Source: Alphaproteobacteria bacterium
GTDB lineage: Bacteria > Myxococcota_A > UBA796 > GCA-2862545
NCBI GenBank assembly: GCA_020632875.1
Contig: JACKET010000004.1
Coordinates: forward strand, 248,001 to 312,000
Reading direction: 5' to 3'
Length of the DNA stretch: 64,000 nt
Made by a program: the position numbers and the translations under genes. The notes beneath the pieces were generated by a model. The model saw only the letters and a program-made list of their open reading frames with translations. It was not told where the DNA came from and searched no databases. Every line of letters begins with the position of its first letter. Positions within the stretch are counted from its first letter, which is position 1. Of the stretch, positions 7,560-15,963 are shown in pieces.

Positions 7560-9325
7560 CGCACCGCCGAGCCGGGATCCCGCTGCCGACACCCATGAAG
7601 TGCCGTCTCCGACGAGCCGGGATCCGGCTCCGAACACTCCATCCGCGCAACGCCTGCGGCTGGCCTCGAACGCCCTGTCCGGTCCGTTCTCTCCCGACCG
7701 CGCCGCCGGTCCGGAAAGGCACGTCCGCAGGGTCCGGCTTCCCCACGCCCCGCCACGACGCCAGAACCCCCGGGGAAGCCGGATCCTGGGACTGCCGGGT
7801 CTGCGAACCGCAAGGCCGCCATAGGCGAGCCGCGCAGCGCGCGAAGCGCGCGAAGTAAAGGGTAGACCGGACGTTCTCACCCGCCATCCCCGTCGTCTCC
7901 GACGAGGCGGGATCCCGCGGCAGACACCCGCGACACCGCCGTCTCCCACGAGCCGGGATCCCGCGGCGGACACCCTCGACACCGCCCTCTCCCGACCGCG
8001 CCGCCGGTCTCCGGTCTGAGCTACGACAACGAAGACGCGTCCGGACAGGCACGTCCGCAGGGTCCGGCTTCCCCACGCCCCGCCACGACGCCAGAACCCC
8101 CGGGGAAGCCGGATCCTGGGACTGCCGGGTCTCCCGACCGCAAGGCCGCCATAGGCGAGCCGCGCAGCGCGCTCCGCGCGCGAAGTAAAGGGTAGACTGG
8201 ACGTTCTCACCCGCCATCCCCGTCGTCTCCGACGAACCGGGATCCCGCGGCCGACACCCGCGACACCACCGTCTCCCACGAGCCGGGATCCCGCGGCCGA
8301 CACCCTCGACACGGCCCTCTCCCGACCGCCCCCGCCGGTCCGCAAAGGCACATCCGCAGGGTTCGGCTTCTCCACGCCCCGCCACGACGCCATAACCCCC
8401 GGGGAAGCCGGTTCCTGGAACTGCCGGGTGTGCGAACCGCAAGGCCGCCATAGGCGAGCCGCGCAGCGCGCTTGCGCGCGAAGTAAAAGGTAGACCGGAC
8501 GTTCTCACCCGCCATCCCCGTCGTCTCCGACGAGGCGGGATCCCGCGGCAGACACCCGCGACACCGCCGTCTCCCACGAGCCGGGATCCCCGCGGCGGAC
8601 ACCCTCGACACCGCCCTCTCCCGACCGCGCCGCCGGTCCCGCCAGGCACGTCCGCAGGGTCCGGCTTCCCCACGCCCCGCCACGACGCCAGAACCCCCGG
8701 GGAAGCCGGATCCTGGGACTGCCGGGTCTCCCGACCGCAAGGCCGCCATAGGCGAGCCGCGCAGCGCGCGAAGCGCGCGAAGTAAAGGGTAGACCGGACG
8801 TTCTCACCCGCCATCCCCGTCGTCTCCGACGAGGCGGGATCCCGCGGCAGACACCCGCGACACCGCCGTCTCCGACGAGCCGGGATCCCGCAGCGGACAC
8901 CCCCGACACCGCCCTCTGCCGACCGCCCCGCCCGTCTCCGGTCTGAGCTACGACAACGAAGACGCGTCCGGACAGGCACGTCCGCAGGGTCCGGCTTCCC
9001 CACGCCCCGCCACGACGCCAGAACCCCCGGGGAAGCCGGATCCTGGGACTGCCGGGTCTGCGGACCGCAAGGCCGCCATAGGCGAGCCGCGCAGCGCGCG
9101 CCGCGCGCGAAGCAAAGGGTAGACGAGCCGGGATCCCGCGACACCGCCCTCTCCCCCACCGCCTCCTCGATCCGGACAGGCACGTCCGCAGGGTCCGGTT
9201 TCCCCACGCCCCACCACGACGCCAGAACCCCCGGCAAACCGGATCCTGGGACTGCCGGGTCTCCCGACCGCAAGGCCGCCATAGGCGAGCCGCGCAGCGC
9301 GCGCAGCGCGCGTAGCAAGAGGGGG
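7560..9325 (+). repeat. Repeat array A: six long GC-rich units
   Basis: Six units whose shared anchor (GGCACGTCCGCAGGGTCCGG) starts at 7718, 8048, 8347, 8645, 8975 and 9179; spacings are 330, 299, 298, 330 and 204 bp. Each unit has, in order, a hairpin CCGGCTTCCCC...GGGGAAGCCGG, the very conserved GGATCCTGGGACTGCCGGG, a GC-alternating hairpin with variable loop, and two copies of a ~46-bp subunit containing GAGCCGGGATCCCGCGG. The 8975 and 8048 units share an extra GGTCTGAGCTACGACAACG insertion. The same family recurs as arrays B and C. Confidence 0.88.
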
Positions 9326-9418
9326 TCGTACTCATGCCGTGTACGGCGATTGCAGCGTGCGGTTGCAGGTGGGACGGGCACATGCGAAGTTCTTGATGCG
9401 CGGACGAGCGAGGCTCCC

Positions 9419-11494
9419 ATGAAGAACATCACCACCGGACTGACTCTGACCCTGGCCTTCCTGGCCGCCTGCACCCCTGCGGGTCAGCTGAACGACGCCC
9501 GGTTCGCAACCGGCTCGAACACCATGGTCGCGAGCTCGGACTACGCCGCGGCCTACGCGGTCAACACCGAGGCCGGCACGGTCTCGCGCGTCGACCCGCG
9601 CGGCGGCCAGATCGGCAACGAGCTCACCGTGGGTCTCGAGCCCACCCGCATCACCCGCGCCGGTGACCGCGTGTTCGTGACGCTCCGCGGCGAGCGCGCC
9701 GTGGCCGTCCTGCAGGAGACCCCCGCGGGTCTCGTCGAAGAGGCGCTCATCCCGGTCGGCGCCGAGCCCTACGGCATCGTGTCGAACGAGGCCGGCACGC
9801 TGGTGTACGTCGCGAACTCGATGTCCGACTCCGTCATGGAGCTCGACGCCCGCAGCTACGAGGTCGTCCGCACCTGGTCGGTCGGCCACGAGCCGCGCTA
9901 CCTCGCGCTCCACCCGAGCGGCAAGACCCTGTTCGTCGGCGCCACGCGCGGTGCGGCCGAGCTCACCGTCATCGACCTGACGGCCGACGCCGACGGCGCC
10001 GTGGGCGAGCTGCCCACCGAGCCCGTCGCCCTGCCGACCGTCGTGAAGTTCACCGACGAGCTCGACCCGCAGACCGGCAACTTCGCCACGATCGACCTCA
10101 CGCCCCGCCTCACCGGCGACATCGCGATCAGCCCGAACGGCCACGAGCTCGTGATCCCCGTGCTGTACGTCGACAACATCACGCCCGTCACCGACCCCGA
10201 GCTCTCCGAGACCGGCGAGCCCATCGGCCCGGTTCCCGACGGCTACGGCGCGGCTTCCGAAGGCATCTCGCGCTTCAATCCCGCCGTCGCGGTCGTGGGC
10301 CTCGACGCGGTCGGCACGCCGGATGTCGAGAGCGCGAAGCCGGTGTTCATCAGCGGGTTCCGCGAAGACAACCTCCAGTTCGAGCAGATCCGCGTCCGCT
10401 CCTACCCGTCCAGCGTCGTGGTCGCCCCCGACAACCTGTCCTACGTCGTGACGATGCAGGGCTCCGACACGGTTGCGGTCGTCGGCGCGCTGCCCTTCGA
10501 CCTCGACGACGGCCGCAACGGCGGCATGGTCGACTTCGCCGAGCCGATGCCGGCGATGGACGGCGAGTTCGTCGGTGGCGTGTTCACCTCGGTGCGCGAC
10601 GCCGGCTTCGCCGAGCACCCGAAGCAGCTCGTGTGGACCAACGGCTCCGCGGGCCCCGACGGCGTGCTGTTCCTCGACGACGAGAACGCCTACGTGCACG
10701 GTGGGTTCGACCGCACGGTCAGCAACATCGACTTCGGCCGCGTCTTCGGCGACGAGAAGTCCGGCGTGGTGTCCAACGGCAAGAACGGATTCGACGAGGT
10801 GCTCGGCGCACGGGTGCTCTCGACCACGACGCCGCTCACCGATCACCGCCTGCCCTCCGACATCGAGGCCGGCCGCCGCCTGTTCTACAGCGCGACCGCC
10901 CCCGGCATGGTCGCCAGCGGCGCGGGCGTCTCGTGCGCCTCCTGCCACTTCGACGGCCGCAACGACGGTCTGACCTGGACCTTCAGCTCCGGTGTCCGCC
11001 AGACCCCGATGCTCGCCGGCGAGGTCAGCAAGACCGCTCCGGTGACGTGGACCAGCCAGGTCGACTCCGTCGCCCACGAAGCGCAGATCACCACCGAAGC
11101 CCGCATGGGCGGCGAGGGTCTGTCCGACTCGCAGCTCGCCCAGATCGCGGCCTTCGTCGACTGGACGCGCGTGCCCGACACGGCGCTCCACGGCGAGGTC
11201 AGCGAGCAGATCCAGCGCGGCAAGGCGATCTTCGAGCGTGAAGACGTGGCGTGCGCGAGCTGCCACAGCGGCGAGTCGTACACGAACAACACGAACCACG
11301 ACATGTTCGGCCTGCAGCAGGTGAACACCCCGACGCTGCTCGGCATCGCTGCCAGCGCGCCCTACCTCCACGACGGCCGTGCGGCGACGCTGCGCGACGT
11401 GCTCGAGTGGAGCCGCAACGGCGAGATGGGCAACACGAGCTCGCTCTCCGAGTCCGAGATGGAAGACCTCGAGGCGTACCTGCGCAGCCTGTAG
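9419..11494 (+). CDS. Di-heme cytochrome c lipoprotein with beta-propeller domain
   Basis: A 691-residue lipoprotein: lipobox LAAC with Cys18. Residues ~30-330 form YVTN-type beta-propeller repeats (VYVANSMSDSVMELD, YLALHPSGKTLFVG). The C-terminal third carries two CxxCH haem-c sites, CASCH at 506-510 and CASCH at 612-616, as in MauG/cytochrome-c-peroxidase relatives. Met in the NHDMFGLQQVNTPTLLG region may ligate a haem. ATG at 9419 is chosen since the lipobox follows directly; the frame is open 23 codons further upstream. Family members act in periplasmic electron transfer, peroxide handling or oxidative modification. Which applies here is open. The gene stands alone downstream of repeat array A. 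Confidence 0.85.
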   Translation: MKNITTGLTLTLAFLAACTPAGQLNDARFATGSNTMVASSDYAAAYAVNTEAGTVSRVDPRGGQIGNELTVGLEPTRITRAGDRVFVTLRGERAVAVLQETPAGLVEEALIPVGAEPYGIVSNEAGTLVYVANSMSDSVMELDARSYEVVRTWSVGHEPRYLALHPSGKTLFVGATRGAAELTVIDLTADADGAVGELPTEPVALPTVVKFTDELDPQTGNFATIDLTPRLTGDIAISPNGHELVIPVLYVDNITPVTDPELSETGEPIGPVPDGYGAASEGISRFNPAVAVVGLDAVGTPDVESAKPVFISGFREDNLQFEQIRVRSYPSSVVVAPDNLSYVVTMQGSDTVAVVGALPFDLDDGRNGGMVDFAEPMPAMDGEFVGGVFTSVRDAGFAEHPKQLVWTNGSAGPDGVLFLDDENAYVHGGFDRTVSNIDFGRVFGDEKSGVVSNGKNGFDEVLGARVLSTTTPLTDHRLPSDIEAGRRLFYSATAPGMVASGAGVSCASCHFDGRNDGLTWTFSSGVRQTPMLAGEVSKTAPVTWTSQVDSVAHEAQITTEARMGGEGLSDSQLAQIAAFVDWTRVPDTALHGEVSEQIQRGKAIFEREDVACASCHSGESYTNNTNHDMFGLQQVNTPTLLGIAASAPYLHDGRAATLRDVLEWSRNGEMGNTSSLSESEMEDLEAYLRSL

Positions 11495-11523
11495 GCGCAG
11501 CCTCTAGGCCCGCTCGCCTCTCG

Positions 11524-11558
11524 ACGCCCCGCTGCGCGCTCCGGCACGCACGGGGCGT
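11524..11558 (+). terminator. Possible hairpin terminator after the di-heme gene
   Basis: ACGCCCCG (11524-11531) pairs perfectly with CGGGGCGT (11551-11558) around a 19-base loop, 30 bases after the stop codon. Only two T follow, so if it terminates transcription it is not a classic intrinsic terminator. Confidence 0.4.
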
Positions 11559-11566
11559 TCGTGCGT

Positions 11567-11594
11567 CCGGGCACCGGGATCCGGGCACCGGGAT
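11567..11594 (+). repeat. 14-bp perfect tandem duplication
   Basis: CCGGGCACCGGGAT occurs twice in a row (11567-11580, 11581-11594), followed by a third CCGG. It lies between the hairpin and the DUF1232 gene. Confidence 0.75.
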
Positions 11595-11657
11595 CCGGAC
11601 CCCATGCAATAGACGCGGGCCCTCGCGTGTACAGATTGCATGCCGGAGGCTCTGCCC

Positions 11658-11942
11658 ATGTCCGAGCTCGACAAGAAGCGCCTGATGGCCGGGATGGCCG
11701 TGTTCGCGTGGCTGGCCCAGGCCGCGTACGTCGTGTTCCCCATCGATCTCCTGCCCGACTTCATCCCGTTGATCGGCTGGATCGACGACCTCGTCGCGCT
11801 GGTCGGGCTCGGCGTCACGACCGTGTGGGCGTTCAAGGTCGTCCGCGAGGCCCGGTTCCCCGAGTTGTTCGCCTCGAAGCCCGATGTCATCGACGCCGAG
11901 CCCTACGAGCCCATCCCGCCCGACGTGATCCGCAGCCTGTAG
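11658..11942 (+). CDS. DUF1232 (YkvA-like) small membrane protein
   Basis: A 94-residue protein with two hydrophobic segments. The motif PIDLLPDFIPLIGWIDDL is the signature of the DUF1232/YkvA family, whose function is not established. The second ATG is chosen (MSELDKK) because GGAGG lies 8 bases before it; an ATG six codons upstream is possible. It is a single-gene unit. Confidence 0.82.
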   Translation: MSELDKKRLMAGMAVFAWLAQAAYVVFPIDLLPDFIPLIGWIDDLVALVGLGVTTVWAFKVVREARFPELFASKPDVIDAEPYEPIPPDVIRSL

Positions 11943-12012
11943 CGCGACCCGTCCCGGGGTTGAAAACCCTCCGCCGGCGTGCGATTGAGGGCTCCCAGGG
12001 TTGGAGGTCGTC

Positions 12013-13533
12013 GTGTCGGGTATCGTCGAGAAGCTCGAAGAGCTGCGTTCGTTCGGTGAGGGTCGGCGCACGGTCGGGTTGAGCGACGAGCAGATCGAGG
12101 CGTTCGCGTCGGATGCCGCCCTCGATGCGGTGGTCGACCGGGCCATCGAGGTGCACCGCGCGATGCGCGTGAAGTACGCCGACCTGCTGGCCCTCGACGA
12201 AGCCACGCTGTGCGAGCGCGTGCAGGGCGACTTCGTGAACTTCTACGACGCGGCGAACGTGAACCCGTACGTCGCGCTGGCCGCCCAGGGCCCGTGGGTC
12301 GTCACGAGCCACGGCGCCGTGCTGCACGACTCCGGTGGGTACGGGATGCTCGGGGCCGGCCATGCGCCCGAGCCCGTGCTCGACACCATGGCCGAGCCGT
12401 GGGTCATGGCGAACATCATGACGCCCAGCGTCTCGCACCTCCGGTTCTCGCAGGCCCTGCGTCGCGAGGTCGGGCACAACCGTCCCGACCAGCCCTTCGC
12501 GCGGTTCCTGGCGATGAACTCGGGGTCCGAGTCGGTCACCGTGGCCCTGCGCATCTCCGACATCAACGCCGCCCAGCTGGCCGGCGACGGCGGGCCGAAA
12601 GCCGGCCGCACCGTGAAGCTGCTGGCGGTCCGAGGCGGGTTCCACGGCCGTACCGACCGGCCGGCCCAGGCGTCCGACAGCTCCCTGCCGAAGTACCGCA
12701 AGCTGCTGTACTCCTTCCAGCACCGCGACAACCTGCTCACCGTCCCGCCGAACGACGTGGCCGCGCTCGAAGCGGCATTCGCGCAGGCCGAGCGTGACGG
12801 CGTGTTCATCGAGTCGATGCTCGTCGAGCCCGTCATGGGCGAAGGCAATCCGGGCATGGCGATGACGCGCGCGTTCTACGACGCCGCGCGCCGCCTGACG
12901 AAGGCCCACGGGTCCTTCCTGCTGATCGACAGCATCCAGGCCGGGCTCCGGGCCACGGGCAACCTCTCGATCGTCGACTACCCCGGCTTCGAAGACGCCG
13001 AGCCGCCCGACATGGAGACGTACAGCAAGGCCCTCAACGCCGGGCAGTACCCGATGTCCATCCTGGCCCTCGGCCAGCGCGCGGTCGACGTGTTCCAGCG
13101 CGGCGTCTACGGCAACACCATGACCGCGAACCCCCGTGCGCTCGAGGTCGCCACCACCGTGCTCGAGGGCATCACCCCCGAGCTGCGGGCCAACATCGTC
13201 GCCCGCGGGCACGAGCTGGTCGCGAAGCTCGAGGCCCTCAAGGCCGAGTTCCCCGACCTCGTGCTCGGCGTGCAGGGCACCGGCCTCCTCGTCAGCTGCG
13301 AGATCAACCACGCCATCCCGGTGGTCGGCTTCGGCGGCCTCGAGGAGCACTGCCGGGTGCACGGGCTCGGCGTGATCCACGGAGGCACCAACTCGCTGCG
13401 ATTCACCCCGCACTTCGCCATCACGTCCGCCGAGCTCGATCTCGTGTGCGAGGTGCTCCGCGCGTCGCTCGAGGCCTTCCAGCTCGACGCCATGGCGACG
13501 ACCACCCGCGTCACCGAGGTCACCCGGGCCTGA
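12013..13533 (+). CDS. Class III PLP-dependent aminotransferase
   Basis: A 506-residue fold-type I enzyme. The PLP phosphate site NSGSESV lies at 169-175, the pyridine-contacting Asp is D306 in LLIDSIQAGLRATG (Q309 following), and the Schiff-base lysine is most likely K339 in YSKALNAG. A ~75-residue N-terminal extension precedes the typical start. GTG at 12013 is used because GGAGG lies 5 bases upstream; a TTG four codons earlier is in frame. The sequence is divergent from ornithine and GABA aminotransferases, so the amino donor and acceptor are unassigned. The following Rieske gene is 46 bases away across a hairpin, so co-transcription is doubtful. Confidence 0.85.
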   Translation: MSGIVEKLEELRSFGEGRRTVGLSDEQIEAFASDAALDAVVDRAIEVHRAMRVKYADLLALDEATLCERVQGDFVNFYDAANVNPYVALAAQGPWVVTSHGAVLHDSGGYGMLGAGHAPEPVLDTMAEPWVMANIMTPSVSHLRFSQALRREVGHNRPDQPFARFLAMNSGSESVTVALRISDINAAQLAGDGGPKAGRTVKLLAVRGGFHGRTDRPAQASDSSLPKYRKLLYSFQHRDNLLTVPPNDVAALEAAFAQAERDGVFIESMLVEPVMGEGNPGMAMTRAFYDAARRLTKAHGSFLLIDSIQAGLRATGNLSIVDYPGFEDAEPPDMETYSKALNAGQYPMSILALGQRAVDVFQRGVYGNTMTANPRALEVATTVLEGITPELRANIVARGHELVAKLEALKAEFPDLVLGVQGTGLLVSCEINHAIPVVGFGGLEEHCRVHGLGVIHGGTNSLRFTPHFAITSAELDLVCEVLRASLEAFQLDAMATTTRVTEVTRA

Positions 13534-13546
13534 CGGCGACCCTCGG

Positions 13547-13567
13547 GTCCGGTAGAATCCACCGGAC
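13547..13567 (+). terminator. Perfect 7-bp inverted repeat after the aminotransferase gene
   Basis: GTCCGGT and ACCGGAC pair around a 7-base loop, 13 bases after the aminotransferase stop and 12 before the Rieske start. It may be a weak terminator or an operator. There is no T-run. Confidence 0.4.
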
Positions 13568-13579
13568 ACGACGAGGTGG

Positions 13580-14080
13580 ATGTTGGAGATCTCGCGACGC
13601 GACCTGCTCTGTACCCTCTGCGCGGCGGCCGTGGCGTGCAAGGCCACCGACGGCGGCCCGATCGACACGTTGCCCGACGACACCGATCCCGACACCGACA
13701 CCGACACGCCCGTCGACACCGACACCAACCCCAACACGATCTGCATCGATCCGGGCACGGCCGCGCAGGGCTGGACCGAGCTGCCGCTCTCCCAGTACCC
13801 CGAGCTGGCCGACCTCTACGGCTTCGTGTACCTCACGCTCGCCGGCAAGCAGATCGTGATCGCCCAGGTCGAAGAGGGCTGCTACGCGGCGCTCGAGCGT
13901 CCCTGCACCCACGAGGGCGTAGCGATCGAGTACCGCCCCGAGCGCAACGGGTTCGTATGCCCGCGGCACGGCGCGATCTACGCCTGGGATGGCCGCGTCC
14001 TGGCCGGCCCGCCCCCGATGGACCTCCAGTCGTTCCCCTGCGGGCCGCGCGATGGCTCCGTGTGGATCCTGGTGGACTGA
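13580..14080 (+). CDS. Secreted Rieske-type [2Fe-2S] protein
   Basis: A 166-residue protein. The N terminus SRRDLLCTLCAAAVAC resembles a twin-arginine signal with a possible acylated Cys20. A low-complexity DTDPDTDTDT linker (30-50) follows. The Rieske cluster ligands are all present: C109-T-H111 and C127-P-R-H130. These proteins carry out periplasmic electron transfer. DT-rich linkers after a lipobox are common in deltaproteobacterial surface lipoproteins. The next gene, a pseudokinase, starts 34 bases downstream. Confidence 0.85.
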   Translation: MLEISRRDLLCTLCAAAVACKATDGGPIDTLPDDTDPDTDTDTPVDTDTNPNTICIDPGTAAQGWTELPLSQYPELADLYGFVYLTLAGKQIVIAQVEEGCYAALERPCTHEGVAIEYRPERNGFVCPRHGAIYAWDGRVLAGPPPMDLQSFPCGPRDGSVWILVD

Positions 14081-14114
14081 TGCGGTGGGGTGCGCTGTGG
14101 GGAGGGGTCCACCG

Positions 14115-15278
14115 GTGACCCGTCGCAAGCGCACCCTCTTCGGCGCGCGCTCCAACCGCTACGACTCCGTCGAGCCCATGGACGCGCCCGATCCCGCCGA
14201 CGCTCCCGTCCGGAAGCGCCCCCCGATGCCGCTCGAGGACTGGGCCCGGGCCGGCCATCCCGACGACCCGGACGACGAGATCACCGAGGGTCCCGAGGAC
14301 CGCGAGGGTCCGGACGTCGACGCCGACACCGACATCCCTCCCGGCACCATCGGGCCCACCGAAGACACCGAGCCGCCCGAGCCCACCGACCCTCCCGGCG
14401 TCCTCGTGGGTCCCGACGAGGACTCCGCGACCGAGCCCACGCCGAAGCTCGGCCCCGACGCGCTCGTCGGCGCCCGCATCGGCCAGTGGACCGTCTCGGG
14501 TCTCATCGGCAAAGGCGACGGCTACTCGCTCGTCGCCGCCCACCACCACCAGTCCACCCGCATCCGATCGACGCTCAAGATCCTCGACCGCGACGACGAC
14601 AACGCCCGCCAGCGGCTCGTCCGCGAAGCCGAGATCCTGTTCCCGCTCGACCACCCGGGCATCGCGAACGTGCGCAACCTGATGCTGTCGCACGATCCGC
14701 CGTTCATCGAGCTGCAGCAGCTCCGGGGCGACCGGCTCGACAACATCCTGGCGCGGCGCCGCTCGCTCTTCATGGCCGAGGCGCTCGACCTCGCCGAGCA
14801 GCTGCTCGCCACCCTCGCCTACCTCCACGAGAAGGAGGTCTTCCACCTCGACCTGCAGCCGCGGAACCTGATGGTCCGACCCGACGGCGGGCTCACGCTG
14901 ATGGGCTTCTCGAACGCCGTCGAGCGCGTCGCGCCCACCGAGGAGGTGCCGTTCGGCGCGCTGCCCTACGTCGCCCCCGAGTGGCCCGACATCCGCTGGC
15001 CGGGCCTCGCCGACCTCTATGGCGCCGGCGCCCTGCTGCACGAGCTGCTCACGGGCCAGGTGCCGTTCGGCGCGCCGCTGTACGGCGGTCCGCTGACCAC
15101 CGCGCTCGTGCTGAACGAGAAGAAGAACACCCCGTTCCTCGACCCCGGGGCGCGCTTCCAGGAAGACCTGCGCGCCGTGGTGCGCCACCTCACGACGCGC
15201 GAGCCGGCCGGGCGTCTGACGGATCCTTCAGACGCGCTCGGCCGGCTCCAGGCTGTCGAGCGAAGCTACGCTTCGTAG
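14115..15278 (+). CDS. Ser/Thr protein kinase-fold protein, probably a pseudokinase
   Basis: A 387-residue soluble protein. Residues 1-115 are acidic and disordered (DTDIPPG, TEDTEPPEPTDPP). The kinase fold starts near 122 with glycine loop IGKGDGYSLV, K155 in TLKIL and E171. The catalytic loop reads HLDLQPRNLMV, keeping D246 and N251. The DFG motif is replaced by MGFS, so the Mg-binding aspartate is Gly264. This predicts weak or no phosphotransfer. A start at GTG 14115 fits the GGAGGGG seven bases before. No membrane segment is present. It may scaffold or regulate the active kinases encoded further along. It ends 2 bases from the convergent WXXGXW gene. Confidence 0.82.
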   Translation: MTRRKRTLFGARSNRYDSVEPMDAPDPADAPVRKRPPMPLEDWARAGHPDDPDDEITEGPEDREGPDVDADTDIPPGTIGPTEDTEPPEPTDPPGVLVGPDEDSATEPTPKLGPDALVGARIGQWTVSGLIGKGDGYSLVAAHHHQSTRIRSTLKILDRDDDNARQRLVREAEILFPLDHPGIANVRNLMLSHDPPFIELQQLRGDRLDNILARRRSLFMAEALDLAEQLLATLAYLHEKEVFHLDLQPRNLMVRPDGGLTLMGFSNAVERVAPTEEVPFGALPYVAPEWPDIRWPGLADLYGAGALLHELLTGQVPFGAPLYGGPLTTALVLNEKKNTPFLDPGARFQEDLRAVVRHLTTREPAGRLTDPSDALGRLQAVERSYAS

Positions 15279-15280
15279 CT

Positions 15281-15886
15281 TCAGCTGCGCGGGCGGGACC
15301 CGCGGCTGCCACTCGAGGGCCGGCTGCTCGGCGCGGACGCCGCGGGCCGGGAGGACGACGAGGGGCGGCTGGTCGACGCCGCCGTGCGGGGCGTCGCGGC
15401 GGGACGGGACGCCGGGCGTGCGGCGGGGCGCGCGGCGGCCGGACGGGGCGCCGTGTGGTGCACGTGGTGCACGGTCTGGGCGCGGTACGGCGTGGACGTG
15501 TGGTGCACGACGCGGGTGCCGGTGGCCCAGTAGCCGCTCACGTAGCTGCGACCGTTCCAGTAGCCCGAGACCCAGCTGTAGCCGGGGCGCGCCATCGGGC
15601 GCCAGTAGCCGTCGACGTAGGTGACGCCGTTCCAGTAGCCCTGCACCCAGGTGTAGCCGGCGCGGGAGTAGGTCGGAGCCCAGTAGCCGGGGACCCAGTT
15701 CCCGTAGCCGTCCCAGAAGCCGTCGACCCAGACGTAGCCGACGCGGGGCGCGGGGCGCCAGGCGGGCGACCAGGGGTCGACGTGCACGACCACCGTGGGA
15801 CCGTGCGCCGGGCGGTAGGCCGGGTGACCCGCGAGGGCGGGGGTGGCGACGAGCAGCGCGAAGAGGGCGGTGGCGAGCTTGCGCAT
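15281..15886 (-). CDS. Secreted WXXGXW / YxWVxGYW-repeat protein
   Basis: A 201-residue protein. Signal peptide (about 1-19, cleavage ALA-GH). The middle part has six or so repeats of the form Y-x-W-V-x-G-Y/F-W (YVWVDGFW, YTWVQGYW, YSWVSGYW). The C-terminal third is Ala/Pro/Ser/Arg-rich and disordered. Such WXXGXW proteins are exported, often surface or spore-coat-like, and of unknown function. GGAGG precedes the ATG. It is transcribed convergently with the pseudokinase gene and in the same direction as the large gene upstream, 77 bases away. Confidence 0.8.
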   Translation of the reverse strand: MRKLATALFALLVATPALAGHPAYRPAHGPTVVVHVDPWSPAWRPAPRVGYVWVDGFWDGYGNWVPGYWAPTYSRAGYTWVQGYWNGVTYVDGYWRPMARPGYSWVSGYWNGRSYVSGYWATGTRVVHHTSTPYRAQTVHHVHHTAPRPAAARPAARPASRPAATPRTAASTSRPSSSSRPAASAPSSRPSSGSRGSRPRS

Positions 15887-15963
15887 GGGAACCTCCAGTT
15901 GTCCATACGACGCCCCGCCTCCGCATCCATTCGAGGCCCGCGATCACATTTTCGATGATCCGC

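Larger units (their letters stand above)
6727..9418. other. 2.7-kb gene-free region filled with repeats
   Basis: Lies between the divergent TadG-like and di-heme protein genes. Long open frames here are side effects of GC content and repetition: they share repeated segments, lack ribosome sites and match no family. From left to right it holds a ~90-bp direct repeat family, a G-rich tract, a 31-bp-period inverted motif array and a six-unit ~300-bp repeat array. Promoters for both flanking genes must lie at its ends. Confidence 0.85.

Noticed and set aside
7560..9325. Insertion sequence or transposon
   Set aside because: No transposase frame, no terminal inverted repeats bounding the array and no target duplication. 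The family is arrayed in tandem-like units instead.
6973..9474. 833-residue minus-strand frame across the first repeat region
   Set aside because: It only translates repeated DNA (units reading SQDPASPG and similar); the same peptide repeats come from arrays B and C in other frames. No ribosome site and no conserved domain.
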